Positions 22,609 through 29,700 of a DNA stretch of 64,000 bases are shown here, piece after piece. Positions within the stretch are counted from its first letter, which is position 1; each line of letters opens with the position of its first letter. The DNA is from Bacillus sp. BA3 (lineage in GTDB: Bacteria > Bacillota > Bacilli > Bacillales > DSM-1321): assembly GCA_002835675.1 (NCBI GenBank), contig PIZR01000001.1, positions 722,075-786,074 of the forward strand. Direction: 5' to 3'. Position numbers and translations under genes: made by a program. Below the pieces are notes generated by a model. The model worked only from the letters and a program-made list of their open reading frames with translations, did not search any database and was not told where the DNA came from.

Positions 22609-23952
22609 ATGCGCACGATCCAAGTGTCTGAAATGATGGATGAACAAAAATTTAACCGTTTTCATTTACAGATTTTATTATGCTGTATCTTTATCATCAT
22701 CTGTGACGGGTATGATATGTTCATGCTTGGGACGATCCTGCCATCTTTGATGGCGGAGTGGAGGATAACTGCCGTAGAGGCAGGGTTATTCAGCAGCTAT
22801 GCTTTGTTTGGAATGATGATAGGAGCGTTGGTCTTTGGACCGCTGGCCGATAAATCCGGCAGAAAGAAAGTCATATTGATTTGTACGATCATTTTTTCCG
22901 TATTTACATTTACTTCAGGTTTCGCCGATGATCCAATATCTTTTGGAATACAGCGTTTTATTGCAGGACTAGGCTTGGGAGGAGTCATGCCTAATCTAAT
23001 TGCAATCATTACTGAATATGCCCCTAAAAAACTTAGAAGTACCCTGGTAGCGATCATGTTCAGCGGGCACGCTCTAGGGGGAGTTGTAGCATCACTGGGA
23101 GCGATGTACCTGATTCCGAACTTTGGTTGGCGGGCAGTGGTTTGGCTCAGTGCACTTCCATTAATATTCATGCCAATATTATATAAATTGTTGCCAGAGT
23201 CAATAAGTTTTTTCATGAAAAATAATAAAAAAAGCAAATTGGTGGACGTTCTGAATCAAGTGAATGTAAACGGTCAATATACGATGAATGATCATTATGT
23301 TCTTCAGGAGCAACTCAAAAGTGAAATGAAAGGGTTTCCAGTTAAACAGTTATTCAAAAATGGGAGGACTTTAAGCACGCTCATGTTCTGGATTGCATTT
23401 TTCATGTGTTTGTTCGTAATGTATGGCTTGAGTACATGGCTTCCAAAGATCATGGGAGGGGCAGGATATGAATTAGGTTCAAGCCTGACATTCTTAGTCG
23501 TATTGAACCTTGGAGCGGTTTTTGGAGCTATCGTTGGAGGGAAGCTTGCAGATAGATATGGTTCCAAGAGGATTCTTGTTACTTTCTTGGTCATTGGATT
23601 CATTACCCTTACGATGCTGAGCTTCAAGCCAAGCATGATCATGCTTTATATACTGATTGCAATTGCAGGAGGTACGACAACAGGTACACAAATTGTAACG
23701 AATGCATATGTATCTCAGTATTATCCGAATGAAATCCGTTCTACTGGAGTCGGATGGGCATTGGGTATCGGCAGAATTGGCGGAATACTCGCTCCTACTT
23801 TCTGCGGGGTCCTGCTTGATATGAAGTTATCCTTGCAAGTCAATTTTTTAGCTTTTGCCATACCATGCATCATTGCAGCAATGGCGATTTGGTTCATTCA
23901 GGATAACTTCAGTAATATGACCGCCAATAGGCAGGAAAAGAAATTGATATAA
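22609..23952 (+). CDS. MFS AAHS-family transporter, paralogue of the gene at 19998
   Basis: 447 residues, 12 expected helices, with CDGYDMFMLGTILPSL in helix 1 and the motif-A variant PLADKSGRKKV. Similarity to the first transporter runs along the whole length (RFIAGLGLGGVMPN, TLMFWIAFFMCLFVMYGLSTWLPK, AYVSQYYPNEIRST). The pair therefore arose by duplication, with two intervening small features. AGAGGGGAAGGA precedes the ATG. Unlike the first copy no cre site is visible, which suggests different regulation or substrate. Confidence 0.85.
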   Translation: MRTIQVSEMMDEQKFNRFHLQILLCCIFIIICDGYDMFMLGTILPSLMAEWRITAVEAGLFSSYALFGMMIGALVFGPLADKSGRKKVILICTIIFSVFTFTSGFADDPISFGIQRFIAGLGLGGVMPNLIAIITEYAPKKLRSTLVAIMFSGHALGGVVASLGAMYLIPNFGWRAVVWLSALPLIFMPILYKLLPESISFFMKNNKKSKLVDVLNQVNVNGQYTMNDHYVLQEQLKSEMKGFPVKQLFKNGRTLSTLMFWIAFFMCLFVMYGLSTWLPKIMGGAGYELGSSLTFLVVLNLGAVFGAIVGGKLADRYGSKRILVTFLVIGFITLTMLSFKPSMIMLYILIAIAGGTTTGTQIVTNAYVSQYYPNEIRSTGVGWALGIGRIGGILAPTFCGVLLDMKLSLQVNFLAFAIPCIIAAMAIWFIQDNFSNMTANRQEKKLI

Positions 23953-24030
23953 TAAACACCCAGCTTAATCACTTTATGAAAATGTTCAAATGAAGATAGG
24001 CCCAATCAACAAGTGGAGATCTTGGTAAAA

Positions 24031-24066
24031 GAATTAAAGGGCCCTTATGCCCTTTAATTCTTTTAT
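24031..24066. terminator. Bidirectional terminator between the transporter and ynfA
   Basis: GAATTAAAGGGC pairs perfectly with GCCCTTTAATTC around a six-base loop, with T-rich flanks on both strands. Confidence 0.85.
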
Positions 24067-24389
24067 TGTCTGGGGCCCCATATAATGACTGAAACTCCGA
24101 CCAAGCAGATTAAAGCTCCAATCCAATCATATAAATCAGGGGTTTTCTTATCGATGCCCCATCCCCATAAAACCGATAAAACGATGAAAACCCCGCCATA
24201 TGCAGCATAAACACGTCCAAAGGTAGGGAACGTTTGGAAAGTTGCAATGATGCCGTATAACACCAACCCAAAACCTCCGGCTAAACCTAGATAAATGGAT
24301 TTACCTTCTCTTAACCAAAGCCAAATAAGGTAACCGCCGCCAATTTCAGCTAGACCAGCCATAAGGAATATTACGGTAGTAACTAACAT
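24063..24389 (-). CDS. ynfA: YnfA-family (UPF0060) membrane protein
   Basis: 108 residues with four membrane segments, as in the YnfA/UPF0060 family of small drug/metabolite-like transporters. Hallmarks are [21 protein letters not shown] near the start, the [20 protein letters not shown] stretch (about 58-77), and [15 protein letters not shown] at the end. It converges with the transporter to its left through a shared terminator. Substrate unknown; an efflux role has been suggested for family members. Confidence 0.88.
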   Translation of the reverse strand: MLVTTVIFLMAGLAEIGGGYLIWLWLREGKSIYLGLAGGFGLVLYGIIATFQTFPTFGRVYAAYGGVFIVLSVLWGWGIDKKTPDLYDWIGALICLVGVSVIIWGPRQ

Positions 24390-24681
24390 ATATGTATACC
24401 TCTCTTCCTGGTTGAAATTTTATCATATATGAAACTGCAAATGACATACTTTACAGAGTTCTTAATAATTGAAAGTTAACTGGAGCATTTCCATTAAGGC
24501 ATGAAAATGATCTTAATCTTTAAAAAGTTATTTTTTAAAAGGTTGGTTTTGTTGATAGTTGAACAGTTTAGCTTAAAAAAATGCCATATTTATTTTTTGA
24601 CTCTAACTTGGATTGCAATACAGATGCAAAGGGTACTATACCTAAATAGGAATATAGTAATTTAGTTGAGGAGCTGCAGCC

Positions 24682-25629
24682 ATGAAAACCCGAACATTTG
24701 CATACATGTTAGCGCTAATTCATTCAAGTATTGTCGGCCTATCTTTCTTATTTACGAAAATGGCGATTGCAGAATCGAATCCGCTGGATACTTTGGCGTT
24801 CCGGTTCTCCGTTTCTTTCGTCATCATTTTATTCCTGGTCGTCTTTAAAGTCATTAAGGTGAACTATTCCTGGTCGTCGGTTAAAAATCTTGTTCCGTTA
24901 TCTTTGTTATTCCCAACTCTTTTCTTTGCCTTTCAAACTTTCGGACTTAAGTATTCGCAATCCACCGATGCTGGAATTCTGTCTGCGGTCACCCCGATTC
25001 TAACATTGATGATAGCTGGATATTTCCTTAAGGAGAAAACATCTTTATATCAAAAACTTTCGATTGTCTTGTCGGTAGTTGGGGTATTATTCATTTTTGT
25101 GATGAAAGGGAGCACAATCAATTTTTCCGACATGCTAGGGATGGTGTTGATCCTGCTATCCTGTATTGCAACTGCATGTTATACAACGATGACCCGTTCC
25201 CTTGCCAAGGACTATACACCAGGTGAGATGTCCTTTTTCATGATGGGAACAGGCTTTGTCATTTTTAACGTAGCTGCGCTCTTCACCCACTTAAAACAAG
25301 GAACGATGCGGAATTTCTTTACACCATGGTCGAGCATGGAATTCATCAGTTCCATTTTGTATTTGGGAATATTGGCTTCATTGGTCACTTCGTTATTATC
25401 CAATACGATCTTATCAAAAATCAAAGCGTCCCAAATGAGTGTGTTTGCAAATCTTTCCACTGTTGTCACGATTGCAGCAGGGGCTCTCATTTTAAATGAA
25501 AAGATTACAATCTACGATATATTGGGTTCGATACTAATCATTTTAGGTGTAATAGGAACGAATTATTTTGGAGTGAAGAAAGAGCATTCAATAAAAGTGA
25601 ATCTTGAATATAATGAAGGGAAACTGTGA
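24682..25629 (+). CDS. EamA-family (DMT) transporter
   Basis: 315-residue membrane protein with ten expected helices, formed by two EamA repeats (about residues 8-138 and 150-293). Diagnostic stretches are FLFTKMAIAESNPLDTLAFR in repeat 1 and GILASLVTSLLSNTILSKIKASQ followed by SVFANLSTVVTIAAGALILNEK in repeat 2. This is the usual metabolite-exporter (YdcZ/RhaT-like) pattern. The transported metabolite cannot be read. TTGAGGAG precedes the ATG. It converges with the hydrolase gene on its right through a perfect bidirectional terminator. Confidence 0.85.
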   Translation: MKTRTFAYMLALIHSSIVGLSFLFTKMAIAESNPLDTLAFRFSVSFVIILFLVVFKVIKVNYSWSSVKNLVPLSLLFPTLFFAFQTFGLKYSQSTDAGILSAVTPILTLMIAGYFLKEKTSLYQKLSIVLSVVGVLFIFVMKGSTINFSDMLGMVLILLSCIATACYTTMTRSLAKDYTPGEMSFFMMGTGFVIFNVAALFTHLKQGTMRNFFTPWSSMEFISSILYLGILASLVTSLLSNTILSKIKASQMSVFANLSTVVTIAAGALILNEKITIYDILGSILIILGVIGTNYFGVKKEHSIKVNLEYNEGKL

Positions 25630-25635
25630 ATGAAT

Positions 25636-25671
25636 GAAAAAGATCCATCCCATTTGGGATGGATCTTTTTC
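25636..25671. terminator. Perfect bidirectional terminator
   Basis: GAAAAAGATCCATCC pairs with GGATGGATCTTTTTC, 15 bp without mismatch, closing both the EamA gene and the convergent hydrolase gene. Confidence 0.9.
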
Positions 25672-26755
25672 ATTTCCACCATCTTGTTTGAGGGAAATCC
25701 GTTGAACCAATGACCACTGGTTCGCCTATTTGAGGTGTGCAGACCTGGACTCCAAGATCATTGGCCGCTTTTGTTACCCGTTCTATCGGATCTGTCCAGT
25801 CATGAAAAGACAATGTGAAACCAGCCCAATGAATGGGGAGCATCCGTTTTCCTTGTACATCTATATGTGCTTGTACAGTTTCTTCTGGAATCATATGGAT
25901 GGTTGACCAGCGTTCATCATATTGGCCGCATTCCATTAAAGTTATTTCAAAAGGCCCGAATTTTTCGCCTATTTCTTTAAAATGGCTGCCATATCCACTA
26001 TCTCCGCTAAAAAATACCTTTTCTTGTTTTCCATTAATTACCCAAGAGCACCAAAGTGTCTTATTGCCATCGCGTAAACTTCTTCCAGAAAAATGCCTTG
26101 CAGGCGTGCAGACAAATCGCAAACCCTTGAATGAAACCTCATCCCACCAATTATGTTCCTGAATCAGTTCTTGTTTAACTCCCCATCTTTCAAGGTGTCC
26201 GCCGACACCTAGTGGAACAATGAACTGACTGACCTTATCCTTTAGTTTCTTTATTGAGTAATAATCCAAATGATCGTAGTGATCATGTGAGAGCAGGACG
26301 GCGTCGATAGGAGGCAGCATATCCAAATCAATAGGCAGCTCCCCGCTAAAACGCTTGTTCCCGAACCAAGGAAAGGGGGTTGGTGCTTTGCCAAACATGG
26401 GATCCACTAAAATTGTTTTCCCATCTAACTCCAACATGAATGCAGAATGACCAAACCAGGTGATTATATTGGAATTCATAGATACAGGTTCTTTTGTTCC
26501 AAGTACGATTGGCTGGTCGGGCCTCCTTTTTGGATTGGGTTTTATGAAATCACGTAAAATCGAACCAGTATGCTTAAGACTCATCGCTTGACTGGCTGGA
26601 ATTTGATTTTGGAATTTTCCCTTGGAAAAATTCTCTTTTGTAGTGAAACTTCTCACTTTTTCTTTGTTTGTCCGTCTTCCAAGTGGAGGATAGAGGTTTA
26701 AAAAAAGTAATAATATTATAAAAGAAGAAATGAGGATCTTAATAATTTTCATCAT
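25670..26755 (-). CDS. Metallo-beta-lactamase-fold hydrolase (NAPE-PLD/UlaG-like), membrane-anchored
   Basis: 361 residues. The N-terminus (IIKILISSFIILLLFLNLYPP) is a signal anchor, so the catalytic domain should be outside the membrane or held at it. The metal-binding motif is LSHDHYDHLD at about residues 156-165, with further ligands in RHFSGRS and FFSGDSGYG. The opening NIITWFGHSAFMLELDGKTILVDPMFG is typical of the NAPE-PLD/RomA/UlaG-like branch that acts on phosphodiester or lactone bonds. The substrate is unknown. GGGAGGAAAC precedes the ATG. Confidence 0.85.
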   Translation of the reverse strand: MMKIIKILISSFIILLLFLNLYPPLGRRTNKEKVRSFTTKENFSKGKFQNQIPASQAMSLKHTGSILRDFIKPNPKRRPDQPIVLGTKEPVSMNSNIITWFGHSAFMLELDGKTILVDPMFGKAPTPFPWFGNKRFSGELPIDLDMLPPIDAVLLSHDHYDHLDYYSIKKLKDKVSQFIVPLGVGGHLERWGVKQELIQEHNWWDEVSFKGLRFVCTPARHFSGRSLRDGNKTLWCSWVINGKQEKVFFSGDSGYGSHFKEIGEKFGPFEITLMECGQYDERWSTIHMIPEETVQAHIDVQGKRMLPIHWAGFTLSFHDWTDPIERVTKAANDLGVQVCTPQIGEPVVIGSTDFPQTRWWK

Positions 26756-26971
26756 GATAGTTTCCTCCCATATTAATCATGCCTTTTTATTAAAACATAT
26801 CATATCACAGAATATATAGGGTTATTTACTATGATGTCATTCAGTTAGTGAAAACTTCTGGCAAGTGTTTAAGTTTCACCCGTCTTAGGCAGGGAATAGT
26901 GGTATATATAATGAATAATATAGAGAGCGGGATAATGAATGTAGGTGCTGAAGGGTAGGGTGATAAATCGA

Positions 26972-27724
26972 TTGTTAATGTTTTTCAGAGTCTTTGTATG
27001 GGTAGTATTTATTGCTTTATTGGCATATGTCATACTTTCTTGGAAATATAAGGACAAGGTAAGTAAAAGGATTGAAGCGATTCGAAAAACCTGGTATATC
27101 ATTTTTGTACTGGGAGCTTTGATTTATTGGAATTTCTATCCGATGAGCATTTTTAATGAGTGGAAAAATTTCTTGATTATGGCTATCGTATTCATCCTTA
27201 TTGATATGTTTGTATTCTTGAGCATGTATATATCGAAGATTGGCGATAACGAGCTGTCCTATGCAACAAAAGCGGTTGCGGAAAGTGACAAACTTTTAAC
27301 GGATAATAGGGAAAAGGTCAAAAATATGTTTCATCTCCTAAAGAAAGAAGGAATACCTGAGTATTATCAATCGAATAAGGAATACTTGGCATATTTGAGC
27401 ATTCTCCTTCAAGCATATGCAGCTAAGGAAGGCATGAACGTGAAAATTCTTCCTTTCAAAACGGAACAGGACAAGCAATTGGTGATTAATGGGCATCCGA
27501 ACTTGAATGGCAGTAACATCCGTGCTACATTGGAAAGAGAAGATACGTATTATAATGATGAAGAAAAAATGGCTTTGCAGCCAGTAAGCATTTTGATGGA
27601 ACCCTATATCCTTGACGTTAAATCGGAAAGCTTCGTTTCAGAAGTCGATTGTTTATTAATAGCATTACTAATCATGATGTTCGATATGGTCATAAAACAA
27701 AAACCAGGTGGTGAGGATAAATGA
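26972..27724 (+). CDS. spoIISA: SpoIISA-family membrane toxin
   Basis: Toxin of a SpoIIS-type toxin-antitoxin system, about 250 residues (248 in B. subtilis). Three N-terminal membrane segments (about residues 2-22, 40-55 and 63-83), with the conserved IRKTWYIIFVLGALIYWNFYP between. A cytoplasmic domain from about residue 100 onward has the GAF/PAS-like fold known for SpoIISA. TTG 26972 is preferred over upstream GTG 26945 because AAGGGTAGGGTGA lies just before it and the product then aligns with MVLFF of the B. subtilis protein. Overlaps spoIISB by ATGA. Free toxin damages the membrane and kills the cell. Confidence 0.88.
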   Translation: MLMFFRVFVWVVFIALLAYVILSWKYKDKVSKRIEAIRKTWYIIFVLGALIYWNFYPMSIFNEWKNFLIMAIVFILIDMFVFLSMYISKIGDNELSYATKAVAESDKLLTDNREKVKNMFHLLKKEGIPEYYQSNKEYLAYLSILLQAYAAKEGMNVKILPFKTEQDKQLVINGHPNLNGSNIRATLEREDTYYNDEEKMALQPVSILMEPYILDVKSESFVSEVDCLLIALLIMMFDMVIKQKPGGEDK

Positions 27725-27900
27725 GCATTTATGATAAAGCCGGCAATGAAGTGTCAGTTGCCGTAATCAAACCACAGGTGAAAATACCTGATGTAGGTTT
27801 AAGTCCCCACACTAAAAAAGTGATGAAACAGAACGAACGCATTATCCTGAATCAAAAAGAAAAAGCTGCACGCTTCAGCCGGTTAAAAAATGTTTTATAA
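27721..27900 (+). CDS. spoIISB: SpoIISB-like antitoxin
   Basis: 59-residue hydrophilic protein translationally coupled to spoIISA by a four-base overlap. The core SPHTKKVMKQNERIILNQKEKAAR (split here as SPHTKKVMKQ and NERIILNQKE) matches the conserved part of B. subtilis SpoIISB, SPHTARIFKENERLIDEY, as I recall it. SpoIISB is intrinsically disordered and wraps around the cytoplasmic domain of SpoIISA. The N-terminal half is not conserved. A G-rich/C-rich hairpin (AAGGGGAAGG..CCTTTCCTT) follows the stop and may partly end transcription or separate the third gene. Confidence 0.85.
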   Translation: MSIYDKAGNEVSVAVIKPQVKIPDVGLSPHTKKVMKQNERIILNQKEKAARFSRLKNVL

Positions 27901-27924
27901 GGGGAAGGGGTTTTTCCTTTCCTT

Positions 27925-28128
27925 ATGATATTTAATGGAGAACCCGCATATACTATTCAAAATCAAAGAATAGGAAGGGTCTTTCAGAATATGAACAAAA
28001 AACCCGAGAGAGTTAACATCCCGATCCCCTCCGCTTCACCATCCGAAAAACGGATACATAAGGGAAATGCTGATCTGCTCAAGCTTTTGCAAAGGCTGAA
28101 AGCTAAACGTTGGATTTTTTTAAGGTAA
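27925..28128 (+). CDS. Possible third SpoIIS gene: second antitoxin-like protein
   Basis: 67-residue basic protein starting 25 bases after spoIISB. Its second half, SASPSEKRIHKGNADLLKLL, follows the pattern of the SpoIISB core (SP-x2-K-[KR]-[IV]-x-K-x-N). B. subtilis has a third gene, spoIISC, encoding an additional antitoxin, and this position fits. There is no clear ribosome site right before the ATG; AAGGGG lies within a hairpin about 15 bases upstream, so expression may be weak or controlled. A terminator follows. Assignment by pattern only. Confidence 0.5.
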   Translation: MIFNGEPAYTIQNQRIGRVFQNMNKKPERVNIPIPSASPSEKRIHKGNADLLKLLQRLKAKRWIFLR

Positions 28129-28133
28129 AAGAA

Positions 28134-28163
28134 AGCCAGTCTCTAAGGAGAACTGGTTTTTTT
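28134..28163. terminator. Terminator closing the spoIIS locus
   Basis: CCAGTCTC..GAGAACTGG stem followed by TTTTTTT. It also faces the end of the cyclase gene on the minus strand. Confidence 0.7.
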
Positions 28164-28176
28164 ATTTTTAAGATAA

Positions 28177-29136
28177 TCACTGCGGGTGGTAGTATTGAAT
28201 ATTCTTACGGCCGGATTTCTTAGCCATATACATGGAACGGTCCGCTTTTTTCAAAAGTGAGTCCATTTCCGTACCTTGATGAGGGTAAAAGCTTATCCCT
28301 ATGCTAGCTGATACAAATTGATCATTTCCATTAATGGTAATGGGCATGGTGGATAAACGGTTCAATATTAATTCAGCGTTTTGCTGAGTGCTTTTCATTA
28401 AATCCTCACAATGTGCTGGATGTAATAATACAATGAATTCATCACCACCAATTCGAGCCACATGACTGCCTTCGGGAACGGCTTGCAAAAAACATTCGGC
28501 TGCCTTTTTAATAACTTCATCACCAGTATCATGACCATAGGAATCATTGAAAAATTTAAAATGATCAAGATCGATGTAAAGAAGAGCCATTTCATCGTTT
28601 GTTTTATCTTTATGATAATCAAAATAATTATAAATGAAGTTCCGATTATATAGACCTGACAAAGGATCCCTGATAATCCCTTTTTCAAGATTGATGGTAT
28701 GACTAATCAAAGCTGCCATAGACTTAATGAGGATCAGATCATATTCTTTAAAATCATGAGGTTTAATGTCGAATGCACATAATGTTCCAACGATTTCACC
28801 CTCAATAGTAAGGGGAGCTCCCATAATACACCCATTTCCTATAAGCTTCGTTACGGGGTGACAACTAGTCAATTCATGTTCCCCCAAATTCGGGATAACG
28901 AGTGGTTCCAAGCCATTCTCAGCAACTAATTTGCAATAAACCATATTATAAGGAAGGATGTCACCTTCACAAATCAACTTTGCATTTCTATTTAAGGATT
29001 TGATCATGAAACTATGTATCGGATTCAATATAGAAACGAAGAATGTATTGACCTCGATGGTTTGATCTAATAGTGCTAATACTTCTTTAGCGATGGAATC
29101 GAAATTCTTATAATAGTTGATATCTTGCTGAATCAT
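28177..29136 (-). CDS. GAF-GGDEF diguanylate cyclase
   Basis: 319-residue cytoplasmic enzyme expected to make cyclic di-GMP from two GTP. The N-terminal GAF domain (about residues 10-150) has NGCIMGAPLTIEGEIVGTLCAFD. The GGDEF domain follows with RDPLSGLYNR, LLYIDLDHFKFFND and the intact active-site loop RIGGDEF (GGDEF at 230-234). The usual inhibitory RxxD site five residues before GGDEF is absent (PEGS instead), so product inhibition through that site is unlikely. The start at 29136 has GAGGAG seven bases upstream; the ATG five codons earlier does not. The GAF ligand is unknown. Confidence 0.88.
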   Translation of the reverse strand: MIQQDINYYKNFDSIAKEVLALLDQTIEVNTFFVSILNPIHSFMIKSLNRNAKLICEGDILPYNMVYCKLVAENGLEPLVIPNLGEHELTSCHPVTKLIGNGCIMGAPLTIEGEIVGTLCAFDIKPHDFKEYDLILIKSMAALISHTINLEKGIIRDPLSGLYNRNFIYNYFDYHKDKTNDEMALLYIDLDHFKFFNDSYGHDTGDEVIKKAAECFLQAVPEGSHVARIGGDEFIVLLHPAHCEDLMKSTQQNAELILNRLSTMPITINGNDQFVSASIGISFYPHQGTEMDSLLKKADRSMYMAKKSGRKNIQYYHPQ

Positions 29137-29700
29137 TCTCAGGCTCCTCATTTATTTATAGTCTTTTTAGATTTCCGGATGTTAATTCTTATATTGAACG
29201 CCAAGGACACAAAATCGGAATCTCAATACCGTGACAGTTGTCCGAATTTCCACTAAACTCAATTAAGGGGATGGGTTCGTTTTATGGATGAATAATGTTA
29301 TCGAGAAAGTTTAAAAATTGACCTTTACTTTATTTTCGGCTTTTTTTTAATATCATTAAATTTTAATTTACCTGATTACAAAATTACTAAACCTATGTAT
29401 CCATTTCCGGGTTTCCGGGATGGGCATAAACCAAAAATTCCAAATCAATGATCAGTCTATTCTTCATGAATTATACTTTAAATGAATTGGTAAGAGTAAC
29501 TCCGAGGTGCATATTTGGTAGCTTTTGCATATTTACCTTGGAGAGAATAGTATTTGGCATTTCTTAACCTTCTCATGATAACAGAGCACTTGAATTTAAA
29601 TAGATAAAACGAATATACCCACGCTCATTTTAAACAATAATTTGGGGAGGATAAAAGGAAGTATTAAAGTACATATTGGATAATTCAAAAGGGGATCATT
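29137..29700. other. 564-bp intergenic region
   Basis: No supportable gene. There is an imperfect inverted repeat (CCGAGGT at about 29501 with ACCTTGG at about 29533, and a GCATATTT repeated between). The rest is AT-rich sequence upstream of the divergent cyclase and helicase genes. Confidence 0.5.

Noticed and set aside
26869-27102. Minus-strand frame overlapping the start of spoIISA
   Set aside because: Antisense to a confident gene and its promoter region.
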